DNA of 64,000 bases from Limihaloglobus sulfuriphilus (GTDB taxonomy: Bacteria > Planctomycetota > Phycisphaerae > Sedimentisphaerales > Sedimentisphaeraceae): the NCBI RefSeq assembly GCF_001999965.1, contig NZ_CP019646.1:3348001-3412000 (forward strand). Reading direction: 5' to 3'. The position numbers and the translations under genes were made by a program. Below, piece by piece: positions 9,149-16,963 of this stretch (position 1 is the stretch's first letter; every line of letters starts with the position of its first letter). The notes below the pieces were generated by a model. It searched no databases and was not told the DNA's origin. It was given only the letters and a program-made list of their open reading frames with translations.

Positions 9149-9700
9149 ATGTCTGAGAAGAAATACGATACATCTATTGTGCGGCCTCAAATGCGTGAGG
9201 ATGACGTCAGGATTCGCGGCCTTGAGATGAAACCCGAGCGGCTTAAGGCGATCAGGGAAGGGCTTCTCACTCTGCACACGCTTGAATTGATGGCCTCAAA
9301 CATCTACAAGTTTCAGATAACAAAAAAGCCCACTGAGCTCAACCGCCAACTGATAGCGGCAATGTGTAATGAGATGGGGCATTATCAGGATTTTCAGGTC
9401 AAGCTCTACGAGTTCGGCTTTCAGCCGTCACTTTTTAGATGGGCATACTGGATTGTCGGCTTTGTTTTCGGTTACGGTTCACGGCTGCTGGGAACTAAGA
9501 CTGTTCTAAAAACGGCTATATGGGTGGAGGCAAAGGCGGTAGATCACTACGCCGAACTGCTCGAAACAATTGACTGGGACGAGGAAACCCGCAAAGTCAT
9601 AGAAAAAGATCAGGCTGATGAGGACGGCCATATTGCCCGCTGGAAAACAGAGCTCAAGAAACTTGAAAACAACACCGGGAGCCAATCAAAAGAGATATAA
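9149..9700 (+). CDS. COQ7-like ferritin-family diiron protein
   Basis: A 183-residue four-helix protein carrying a complete diiron ligand set in COQ7 order: Glu46, Glu75-x2-His78, Glu127, Glu158-x2-His161. In the family, COQ7/demethoxyubiquinone hydroxylase adds the last ring hydroxyl of ubiquinone using O2. Helix-forming segments around residues 95-125 (WAYWIVGFVFGYG) could give membrane association, as in COQ7. No quinone gene is nearby, so the substrate here is open; a peroxide- or O2-consuming role is also possible. The start is supported by a strong AGGAGG site. The gene converges on the LamG/dockerin gene with a 30-bp gap and no clear terminator. Confidence 0.82.
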   Translation: MSEKKYDTSIVRPQMREDDVRIRGLEMKPERLKAIREGLLTLHTLELMASNIYKFQITKKPTELNRQLIAAMCNEMGHYQDFQVKLYEFGFQPSLFRWAYWIVGFVFGYGSRLLGTKTVLKTAIWVEAKAVDHYAELLETIDWDEETRKVIEKDQADEDGHIARWKTELKKLENNTGSQSKEI

Positions 9701-9730
9701 GTTTATTTTGCAGATTCTCGCAGGCTCTTA

Positions 9731-12700
9731 CTATTCTGTGTTAAGCAGCCAGTCTTTGACAAGCAGGCCAAAATCCTCCAGGTCAACTTTGCAGTTTCCG
9801 TCAAGGTCGGCAATCATCGCCGTGCATTCAGGCTCGGGGCTGATGTCCTGGTAAATACTGTATATATCCTCGCTTGAGAGCTCTTTGGCGTATATCCTGA
9901 AATCATCAATCATGCCGCGGTAGAATCCGTCCCCGCTGCCCTGGGCTCCCGCATAAGAGCCTATATTGAAGCTCGTTATATCTGTCATGGGTTTTGTCTT
10001 GCCGGTTCCGCTGTGCCAGAGTGAGCCGTTGAGGTACATCTTCATCTCCGCGGTTGTGCAGTTTTTTGTGAAGGCCCAGTGATTCCACCGGCCGCTGTAG
10101 TCGGCTTGTACGGCGGTTTTTGATATTCTGTCGTAGCTGCCCTCGGCGAATCCCGCATCCCAGACAACCAGGCCGCTGCTCCAGGGCAGATGAGAGAGCA
10201 GTATTCTGGACTTGTCAGCTCCGTTGCCGTGAAATACAACATCGGGATTATCTGGCTGATAAGCCGGATCGCCATACACCCAGAGACATATCGTAACCTC
10301 GTCTGACAGTGATGACAGGGCTGCCTGTGGGACAGCGGCGGTTGTGTTTCCGGTAAAGTTGAGAGCATTGCCGTCCCTGCCCTCTGTCCAGGCTGTATCG
10401 ATGTTTACAGCGGCGTTGTGTTCATTGCCGCTGGAGTCAAATGCGGCAGTGCCGGAGGTTTCATCAAATTTCCACCAGCCCAGGCAGTATTGGTCAAATT
10501 CGCTGCCGGTTTCGCTCTGGTAAGTATCCAGCCAGTCAGAGGCAAACAATCTCAGATCGTCAGGGTCAACGCGGTTATCGCAATTCAAATCAGAGCCTGT
10601 TTCAGAAAGGTATGGTCCGGTCAGCCTGAAATGGCGCGTTGTTCTCTGGTCGTTTTCTGTGTCAAAGGGGACTGTGAAACTCAAAGACCAGCTCCGGCAG
10701 GCGGCATCGTAATTGCACTGCCAGAAATCGCTGCCGTGCACGCTCTGGTCGATTGGAATCCATTCGCCAAGGATGTTTTGCTCAAGCCGGTATCCTTTGG
10801 AGGCGGGCAGGTTTTCTATTGTTATGGGGAAGTATCCGATCCCGCCGGTGATTTCAAATTCTGCGCCGCCGCAGACTTTTACAATCAGCGGGTAATTCTG
10901 CACAAGCCTGCCGCGTATCATCTGGATTTGGACATCGTTGCCCGCGGTTTCGCGGTATATTATCTCCCAGCTGTCGGGATTGGCCGCGAGTGCGGCGTTT
11001 AGCTGTGTATTCGGGCCGTAGTAATCTTCTGCGTATTGAGGAACAATCAGATACACAATCTGGGCTTCGAGATAGTCGCCGGGTATCAGCTCTGTAATGT
11101 TATCCGGCACGGACAATTCGAGGTTAGCGCTTTTGTATCCGCCGTTTTCTGTGCCGTACACGCTCACAAGAGGTGTTTGCGTTTCAACACCGCCCAAACG
11201 GGCTGAGTATTCGCGTATTACAAGCCCGCGGTTCGCCCAGGCTCCGTAAACCGATGTGTCTTTGGAGTTTGCCTCGTGCAGTGAGAACCACGGCGTTTCT
11301 CCGGTGCAGGGGATTGCAACTCTGCTGTAGTCGTTGCCGCCCTTGACAGGGTTCCATTCTTCTATCATGCCGTTTATGTCGCCGCGTGCCATTTTGTTGA
11401 AGTTGTGGTTGTTGTAGTTATCGGCTCCAAGCTGGAAAAAAGCGATCCGTTTGCTGTTGCCGGCGGGTGAGGCGTCAACGGGCAGATTGTTTGTCACATC
11501 GTATCTTAGTTTATATACAGCTCTTACGATATCGTCGCTGCGGTACAGTCCTGCGGTGCATTTCATGTCAATTGCGCCGCTGTTGTCGCCGGAGTATATG
11601 GCCTCTGTAATAACCGGGCAGTTCTTCTTGTGCAGAGTCTTCATGTTCCTGTTGTACTGCCGTTCGCCGCCGCCGTTCCAGTACGCCAGGAAGTCGCATC
11701 CGCCGACGTTGTTTGTCCAGCTCCATTTAACCGGCTCGTCTCTGTTCATAGCATACACCATTATCGGGCGGCAGTCATCTATCATTGATCTGTTGAGGCA
11801 TACATCGGGGTCATAGGTGATAGTTTCCGCCCATGAGCCCAGGGCAGATTCTTCCCAGAGCTGGTTTCCCCATTCGCTGCTGTCCGACCACCCGGCAAGG
11901 CACAGCTGAGCATGAGAAGCCGCGGCGACTCCGCCCCAATGAGCGCCGACACTGGTATAGCTGAGCTCAAGTGTTGTCTGCGGCGGTATGGTGATGATTG
12001 TGCTGCCGCGAAACCATGTCGTAGAATCAAACCGGCCGCCGGTATCGGAGTTGTGCCAATTCTTGGAAAGCTGTATCGGGATTCCCAGCGGATTGTACTG
12101 GGAATCGCAAAGCACAGCAGAGAGTCCCACAACCTGGCAGACATTGCCGTCCTTGTAGAAGCTGAGGCGCACCTTTCGCTCAACAGTCGTCGGATTGGTT
12201 ATAAGCATCTCAACCCGTTCGATTCTGTCATTGCCGCTTTGCTGGTATGTGCCGCAGAAGTCGTTTCGCAGTCCGATGTGATACCAGCCGTATCTTCTTT
12301 TGTAGTATGTTGTTAAACCTCTGCTAAGGGGCTGTGTCTGTTGTGCGTTGATGGATATCTGTGTTGTTTCCGCGGCGATAACATCTTCAAGCTTAGCGGC
12401 GAAATTATCCGATTCGGGATAGACTACCAATGCTATTGATTGTTCAGTGCCGGCCTGCCAGTTTTCGATGTTGAGCCTGAGCCGGCACTTTGATTCGGCT
12501 GTGTCGCAGGTGAGAGATGCCGCGGAATGGTCAGAAGTAAAGACGAACCCGTTTTGCCCCTGTGAGTCGCAAAGCCCCTTTATCATGGCCTCATCGATTA
12601 GTGTTGGCAAATACTGATCAAGGTCCAGCTCAAGGATCAGCGAGCCGTTTGTAATGGTCTCCTGCGGCGTGAAGTACAATACAAAACTGATTCTATCGGG

Positions 12701-13204
12701 CCAGGCGGCAATTTCGAGCTGCATTTCGCCCGCCGGTGCCGCGGATTCGAGTGTTATGTTTTCGAGCCATCGCCTTTGGAAAAATTTGCCGCTTTCAATC
12801 AGCATACAGCCGGCAAGTCCCGGTCCTGCAGAAACGGCATTGTACTGCGCGGCGTTTACCTCTATTCCGCAGGTAAGTGATGCAGCGGGCAGAGAGTTAA
12901 TAACGCTGTTATCTGCCCTTAGAGCTTCTGATTCAGCGGGCGGGTTGGGTATTGCGCCAAAACTGATTAGATTGAAATCGTCATAATCGAACGAAAGCCC
13001 GTAGCTGCCGGTCTGGATATTGAAGACCTTTTCACTGCCGCGAAAGCCGTCTTTCCACCACATATAGCTGTAATCGCCGGCGTTTTCAAATAATTCGGGA
13101 GGATACTGCTGTGCCGCCAGTGAGCCTGCCGACGTTATAAAAACAATAAACGCCTGGACAAGGGCGAATCGCATACGAAACCGGCTTTTACCAATATTAA
13201 CCAT
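9731..13204 (-). CDS. Large secreted protein with LamG domain flanked by dockerin-type repeats
   Basis: A 1157-residue protein with a signal peptide at about residues 1-31 (ATG at Met11 is an alternative start). Residues 32-870 are beta-rich and Trp/Gly-rich; I do not recognise a family and see no clear catalytic motif. A dockerin-type unit (SDLNCDNRVDPDDLRLFASDWL) lies near residues 875-905, then a LamG/concanavalin-like domain (about 910-1120, starting CLGWWKFDETSGTAAFDSSG), then a second unit at the C terminus (DLDGNCKVDLEDFGLLVKDWL). LamG domains often bind sugars, so a carbohydrate-binding or surface role is likely. The dockerin halves are thus split by an inserted domain. It is upstream of the COQ7-like gene on the opposite strand and appears to be a single-gene unit. 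Confidence 0.82.
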   Translation of the reverse strand: MVNIGKSRFRMRFALVQAFIVFITSAGSLAAQQYPPELFENAGDYSYMWWKDGFRGSEKVFNIQTGSYGLSFDYDDFNLISFGAIPNPPAESEALRADNSVINSLPAASLTCGIEVNAAQYNAVSAGPGLAGCMLIESGKFFQRRWLENITLESAAPAGEMQLEIAAWPDRISFVLYFTPQETITNGSLILELDLDQYLPTLIDEAMIKGLCDSQGQNGFVFTSDHSAASLTCDTAESKCRLRLNIENWQAGTEQSIALVVYPESDNFAAKLEDVIAAETTQISINAQQTQPLSRGLTTYYKRRYGWYHIGLRNDFCGTYQQSGNDRIERVEMLITNPTTVERKVRLSFYKDGNVCQVVGLSAVLCDSQYNPLGIPIQLSKNWHNSDTGGRFDSTTWFRGSTIITIPPQTTLELSYTSVGAHWGGVAAASHAQLCLAGWSDSSEWGNQLWEESALGSWAETITYDPDVCLNRSMIDDCRPIMVYAMNRDEPVKWSWTNNVGGCDFLAYWNGGGERQYNRNMKTLHKKNCPVITEAIYSGDNSGAIDMKCTAGLYRSDDIVRAVYKLRYDVTNNLPVDASPAGNSKRIAFFQLGADNYNNHNFNKMARGDINGMIEEWNPVKGGNDYSRVAIPCTGETPWFSLHEANSKDTSVYGAWANRGLVIREYSARLGGVETQTPLVSVYGTENGGYKSANLELSVPDNITELIPGDYLEAQIVYLIVPQYAEDYYGPNTQLNAALAANPDSWEIIYRETAGNDVQIQMIRGRLVQNYPLIVKVCGGAEFEITGGIGYFPITIENLPASKGYRLEQNILGEWIPIDQSVHGSDFWQCNYDAACRSWSLSFTVPFDTENDQRTTRHFRLTGPYLSETGSDLNCDNRVDPDDLRLFASDWLDTYQSETGSEFDQYCLGWWKFDETSGTAAFDSSGNEHNAAVNIDTAWTEGRDGNALNFTGNTTAAVPQAALSSLSDEVTICLWVYGDPAYQPDNPDVVFHGNGADKSRILLSHLPWSSGLVVWDAGFAEGSYDRISKTAVQADYSGRWNHWAFTKNCTTAEMKMYLNGSLWHSGTGKTKPMTDITSFNIGSYAGAQGSGDGFYRGMIDDFRIYAKELSSEDIYSIYQDISPEPECTAMIADLDGNCKVDLEDFGLLVKDWLLNTE

Positions 13205-13373
13205 GGGATTTATTATATCTTAGCGCCAAAAAGTTAAAGACCAATAATGCGGTAAACTTTTATCATTTTCCGACAATTCCGTGCACGGCTTTTTATAGTT
13301 AGGCAGATAGCCGCTATTTTGATTGTTATCCGGCCTTCTATAGTTTTTCCATGAGCTGGACTATACTTACGAC

Positions 13374-14822
13374 ATGATAGGGCAGTTGGCAAGTGCCGTG
13401 ATGACTAATATCAACGGCTCTACATGGACTGCCGGTTATAACTATACAAAAGACGGGAATGTTTCCTGTCAGACGGGCAGCAATGCGTCCTTATACAGCT
13501 TTACCGGCGACTTGATGACCGATTTAAACAGCAATACCCTCACCTGGGATGACAACGGAAGGCTGACCGGCGGCATTAACGACAGCTTTACCTACAACCT
13601 TGACGGCAGGCTCAAGACGGGCGGAACCGTCCCAACTGATTATATAGACCTGGCTTACGACCCAATGAACAACCGGGTGTACAAGAAATCCGTTGTGCCG
13701 GGACAGGGTGAGAGCAGCGTTACCACAGAAACCCAATATATCGTTGACATTGTCGGCGGTTTGCCTACAATACTATGTGAGTTTGATCTCGATAACAGCT
13801 CTTTGACATACTCATATATTTACGCCGACTCCCAGGTGCTGTGTCAGCTCAAACACGATAAATACCTTGATGAATACGATGACGATGGGGATAATAGTTA
13901 TGAAGACTATATTATTACCCTCGAAGACAGGCTCTTTTACCTGCATGACCGGCTGGGCAGCATCCGCGAAGTGGTTGATTTTGCCGACATTAATCCTGTT
14001 GACGGTATCGAAGACAGCCCCGTCGTTGTCGCCGGTTATACCTATAACCCCTTCGGCGAGGATTTCAGCAGCGAATGCTTCGAAAATACCGGCATACACA
14101 ACCCCTTCAAATACACCGGCCAGTGGTATGATGATGAGATAGACCAATACTACCTCCGTGCCAGAATGTACGACCCGCAAATGATGCGTTTCACGGGCCG
14201 CGACCCAGTGAGGGGTAAATATGGAGAACCATTAACTTTGCATCGATATCTGTATACTGCTAATGAGCCAATTAATAGAATCGACCCTAATGGTAAAATC
14301 TTTGGGGCAATATGGGGTATGGGTATGCGTGCTAAAGATGCTGCCGTTGGAGTGGGAGTGAAGGCTTGGGCGGCTATGAAAATTAATGCTTTTGGAGCTA
14401 CGGTAAATGCATTAATAAGCGGTGGTGTTAATGCTGCCACTGGGCCAAGTAATTTAAGTTGGGAAACAAAATTTGCAATAGGAGCAAGTGCTGGCTTTAT
14501 AGAATACAACATAGCACAAAAAGCAGGTTTAGGAGTTGCAGGTTCTATAGCCGGAGCATATACAGCATCATTAAATACTTATTTTAGTAATGGTAGCTTC
14601 AAAAGTAAGCGTTTTCTAACAGAAATAGGAATGTCAGTTGTTGCTGGAGGTTTAGGAACTGTTGCCGACAATTTCGTTGAAGAGGGATCACAAGTTATTG
14701 TACCCGGTCTGATAGAACAATTCACCTCACCTGAGAAAATAACTGCTTGGACATTTTCTTTTGATAGGCAGTTTATTACGGGAATGATTGGTGGAATATT
14801 TGGTGATTATGTTGATCAGTAA
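13374..14822 (+). CDS. 5'-truncated Rhs-repeat protein with AT-rich C-terminal tip
   Basis: The frame encodes 482 residues. Residues 1-300 are Rhs/YD-repeat core: YNYTKDGNV, YNLDGRL, YLHDRLGSIREVVD, GQWYDDEIDQYYLRARMYDPQMMRFTGRDP, ending at NRIDPNG. Core-like codons also continue upstream of the ATG (ELDYTYD, from 13353) to an in-frame TAG at 13341-13343, and there is no ribosome-binding site or signal peptide, so this is the 3' end of a once larger rhs gene. From about 14215 base use becomes markedly AT-rich and the sequence changes to a Gly/Ala-rich, partly hydrophobic tip (residues about 305-482) with no toxin motif that I recognise. In Rhs systems such tips are exchangeable toxins, followed by an immunity gene; the next gene fits that place. 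Whether it is still expressed is doubtful. Confidence 0.8.
   Translation: MIGQLASAVMTNINGSTWTAGYNYTKDGNVSCQTGSNASLYSFTGDLMTDLNSNTLTWDDNGRLTGGINDSFTYNLDGRLKTGGTVPTDYIDLAYDPMNNRVYKKSVVPGQGESSVTTETQYIVDIVGGLPTILCEFDLDNSSLTYSYIYADSQVLCQLKHDKYLDEYDDDGDNSYEDYIITLEDRLFYLHDRLGSIREVVDFADINPVDGIEDSPVVVAGYTYNPFGEDFSSECFENTGIHNPFKYTGQWYDDEIDQYYLRARMYDPQMMRFTGRDPVRGKYGEPLTLHRYLYTANEPINRIDPNGKIFGAIWGMGMRAKDAAVGVGVKAWAAMKINAFGATVNALISGGVNAATGPSNLSWETKFAIGASAGFIEYNIAQKAGLGVAGSIAGAYTASLNTYFSNGSFKSKRFLTEIGMSVVAGGLGTVADNFVEEGSQVIVPGLIEQFTSPEKITAWTFSFDRQFITGMIGGIFGDYVDQ
13797..14004 (+). repeat. Rhs core segment, copy A of a 208-bp direct repeat
   Basis: This internal part of the Rhs core is repeated at 15587-15794 with 203 of 208 identical bases. 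The five differences are all in third codon positions and silent (Ile, Val, Phe, Arg, Asp codons). Confidence 0.92.
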
Positions 14823-14846
14823 ATTACATACTTGGAAGACATAAAT

Positions 14847-15470
14847 ATGTTTATTAAAAAGAATAGAATTCGATATTTGTTCGAATGGATTATGACTATT
14901 TATATCAATGCATTCTTGCTCGCTTGGATAGGATCATGCGTCTATGGAATTTGGTATTTTATTAAAATATATAAGTCTTCTGGTGAGTTTTTACTTTTGA
15001 TAGGTATTTTAATTATTGTATCAATGATGGCTTTGCCATTAATACTTATGGTTATTGCATTGTTAAAAGTTAGAAACATGCTCTTAATGCATAAAATAAA
15101 AGTTCATCTTGGACAAAATACGCTTGTCCTCTATCTTGCGGATGACGATACATTCCTTATTCCAATAGAGCAAGTAGACTGTGCTTGGAGAAAGCCATCT
15201 TCTTTAATCCTGTTGGTTTACTACCAAGAAAAAAAATACTGTTTCAGTTTTCCCAAATACGCCTTCGGTGTTAAAGGTTTAAATGAAATTCAAAAATATT
15301 TGAATGAAAATCATAAAATAATTTTGGATCGAGTAATAATTAATCAGAAATCATTAGAATATAATGTTAATAAATTATCTTTGAATAACAGATTAGAATT
15401 TATTATGTCTCCTTTACCCTGGCAGCGAACGAAACGGGGTGAAGTCTCTTTTAACAGCGATGTAACATAA
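14847..15470 (+). CDS. Membrane protein with YcxB-like domain, putative Rhs-tip partner
   Basis: A 207-residue protein. Start chosen at the ATG at 14847, with GGAAG eight bases upstream; a TTG at 14832 is in frame but would precede the GGAAG. Residues about 15-45 and 52-78 are two transmembrane segments. The rest is cytoplasmic and resembles the YcxB-like fold: NTLVLYL...FLIPIEQVDCAW and YCFSFPKYAFGVKGLNEIQKYL. It begins 24 bp after the Rhs tip gene, shares its AT-rich composition, and lies where an immunity gene normally sits. The immunity role is inference from position only. It is followed by a displaced core copy rather than another gene. Confidence 0.6.
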   Translation: MFIKKNRIRYLFEWIMTIYINAFLLAWIGSCVYGIWYFIKIYKSSGEFLLLIGILIIVSMMALPLILMVIALLKVRNMLLMHKIKVHLGQNTLVLYLADDDTFLIPIEQVDCAWRKPSSLILLVYYQEKKYCFSFPKYAFGVKGLNEIQKYLNENHKIILDRVIINQKSLEYNVNKLSLNNRLEFIMSPLPWQRTKRGEVSFNSDVT

Positions 15471-15540
15471 ACTCTTTCAATTAATGTATTTATGCTTAGA
15501 CGCCATCTGCATTTTGAATCTATTATCTGAGAAATACATC

Positions 15541-15568
15541 TTGCGGATTGCCGTAAATCTGTTATAAT
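15541..15568 (+). promoter_or_regulatory. Promoter-like sequence before the displaced Rhs core copy
   Basis: TTGCGG (15541-15546), a 16-bp spacer and TATAAT (15563-15568) lie 19 bp before core copy B. The consensus -10 is clear, the -35 poor. No intact gene follows, so it may be a relic or chance. Confidence 0.3.
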
Positions 15569-15586
15569 ACGAATTATATAAAATAA

Positions 15587-15799
15587 AGCTCTTTGACATA
15601 CTCATATATCTACGCCGACTCCCAGGTACTGTGTCAGCTCAAACACGATAAATACCTTGATGAATACGATGACGATGGGGATAATAGTTATGAAGACTAT
15701 ATTATTACCCTCGAAGACAGGCTCTTCTACCTGCATGACCGGCTGGGCAGCATCCGTGAAGTGGTTGATTTTGCCGATATTAATCCTGTTGACGAATGA
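15587..15799 (+). pseudogene. Displaced Rhs core fragment, copy B
   Basis: 15587-15794 repeats the Rhs core at 13797-14004 (203/208 identical, all five changes silent). It encodes TYSYIYADSQVLCQLKH through INPVD and then hits TGA (15797-15799) in unrelated sequence. It has no start of its own and no tip. Displaced core pieces next to a tip and immunity pair are typical of rhs loci that exchange tips by recombination in the core. Confidence 0.88.
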
Positions 15800-15817
15800 A
15801 AATAACGAATGAAAATA
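15792..15817. repeat. 13-bp tandem duplication at the element boundary
   Basis: ACGAATGAAAATA occurs twice in perfect tandem (15792-15804, 15805-15817), between the end of Rhs core copy B and the first base of the GGGGACAGTTACC terminus at 15818. It looks like a scar of insertion or slippage. Confidence 0.7.
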
Positions 15818-16044
15818 GGGGACAGTTACCAATTTGTTCTTGCATTATGATTTAATTTTGCTATAATTTCGATATGCCACGTAAAGCACGGATAGTTTTG
15901 ACAGGTCAGCCGCACCATGTAACTCGGGGGTAAATGGGGGACAGCTACCCATTTATCACTTGTCTCGGCAGGCCAAAAAAAGAAAATGAAATACAAGAGT
16001 ACGAAAAATGAATAAAAATATAAAATTAATAGGTAACTGTCCCC
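15818..16044. mobile_element. MITE-like, internally deleted derivative of the RAYT element
   Basis: This 227-bp segment is bounded by perfect 13-bp inverted termini, GGGGACAGTTACC (15818-15830) and GGTAACTGTCCCC (16032-16044). Bases 15821-15925 match 16145-16249, the promoter and first 17 codons of the RAYT gene, with one mismatch. Bases about 15963-16044 match the 3' end of the RAYT gene and its right terminus more loosely. The middle of the gene is missing. A variant left end, GGGGACAGCTACCC (15937-15950), lies inside, so two derivatives may be nested. It cannot encode a transposase and would depend on the neighbour's. Confidence 0.75.
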
Positions 16045-16095
16045 TTGTATAATAAATAATAATAGTAGTTTTGTCTTGTTTTGGCAGGGCAGACG

Positions 16096-16125
16096 AGAAT
16101 GGGTCACCCAAGAATGGGTCACCCA
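16096..16125. repeat. Tandem 15-mer containing TGGGTCACCCA palindrome
   Basis: AGAATGGGTCACCCA occurs twice in perfect tandem (16096-16110, 16111-16125). Each unit contains the odd palindrome TGGGTCACCCA. It lies between the MITE-like derivative and the RAYT element. Confidence 0.7.
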
Positions 16126-16163
16126 TACAATACAAAAGGGGACGGACAGTTACCAATTTGTTC

Positions 16164-16191
16164 TTGCATTATGATTTAATTTTGCTATAAT
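16164..16191 (+). promoter_or_regulatory. Promoter of the RAYT gene, predicted leaderless
   Basis: TTGCAT (16164-16169), a 16-bp spacer and TATAAT (16186-16191). Only six bases separate the -10 box from the ATG at 16198, so transcription should begin at or next to the start codon. The same arrangement is kept in the derivative (TATAAT at 15862, ATG at 15874). Confidence 0.55.
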
Positions 16192-16197
16192 TTCGAT

Positions 16198-16893
16198 ATG
16201 CCACGTAAAGCACGGATAGTTTTGACAGGTCAGCCGCACCATATAACTCAACGCGGCAATAACCGGCAGGATGTTTTCTTCGTCGATGACGACTGGAAGG
16301 TCTATCTTGAGCTGCTTGGCGAGCAGTCAGAGAAGTTTGGGCTTGATATTTTATGCTACTGTTTGATGACCAATCACATTCATATTATCGCGATCCCTCA
16401 GGCGTCCGATTCACTCGCCAAGGCTGTCGGCCGGACGCACCTGCTCTATACACAGTACATAAACCGTATGCATCGCCGCAGCGGGCATCTCTGGCAAAAC
16501 CGGTTTTATTCATGTGTACTGGACGGTCGGCACTTGTGGAAAGCGATGCGGTATGTTGAACAGAACCCGGTGCGGGCCCGTATGGTGCGTAAGGCGGGCG
16601 ATTATCCCTATTCCAGCGCAAAGGCGCACCTGGAGAACAGCGACCCTGCCCAGGTACTCGACATGCGGTGGTGGAGAGATAAACGCGGCTCCCGAAACTG
16701 GCGGGGGTTGCTGGAGGAAAAGCTGGATAAGGATTATATCGCCAGACTGCGGCTTTCGACGAGTCGCGGAAGGCCGCTTGTAACCGATTCATTTTTAAGT
16801 AAAATGGAGAAGATAGCAGGCAGACGATTGAGGCCATTGCCGGTCGGACGGCCAAAAAGAACGAAAAAGAAAGACAAGGGTGTAAAAAAATGA
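16198..16893 (+). CDS. REP-associated tyrosine transposase (Y1, RAYT)
   Basis: A 231-residue single-strand transposase of the Y1/IS200-like superfamily. The metal-binding His-x-His is at residues 60-62 (MTNHIHII), and the conserved block WQNRFYS...MRYVEQNPVRA follows, with Tyr119 the candidate nucleophile. The start GQPHHITQRGNNRQ is typical of RAYT proteins. The C terminus is Lys/Arg-rich (RPKRTKKKDKGVKK). The family cuts and joins single strands at REP hairpins and usually occurs as a lone gene flanked by REP sequences, as here. No ribosome-binding site precedes the ATG, in line with a leaderless transcript. It lies in the recombined Rhs patch. Confidence 0.92.
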   Translation: MPRKARIVLTGQPHHITQRGNNRQDVFFVDDDWKVYLELLGEQSEKFGLDILCYCLMTNHIHIIAIPQASDSLAKAVGRTHLLYTQYINRMHRRSGHLWQNRFYSCVLDGRHLWKAMRYVEQNPVRARMVRKAGDYPYSSAKAHLENSDPAQVLDMRWWRDKRGSRNWRGLLEEKLDKDYIARLRLSTSRGRPLVTDSFLSKMEKIAGRRLRPLPVGRPKRTKKKDKGVKK

Positions 16894-16963
16894 ATAAAAA
16901 CGAAAGCCTAATAGGTAACTGTCCCCTATTTAAATCCTATTTACCCTATTTAAATAAGGTTCA

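Larger units (their letters stand above)
16138..16926 (+). mobile_element. RAYT (REP-associated Y1 transposase) element
   Basis: The Y1 transposase gene is bracketed by GGGGACGGACAGTTACC on the left (16138-16154, with a 4-base GGAC duplication relative to the other copy) and the inverted GGTAACTGTCCCC on the right (16914-16926). These inverted GGGGACAGTTACC ends are probably the REP-like sequences recognised by the transposase. Confidence 0.7.
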
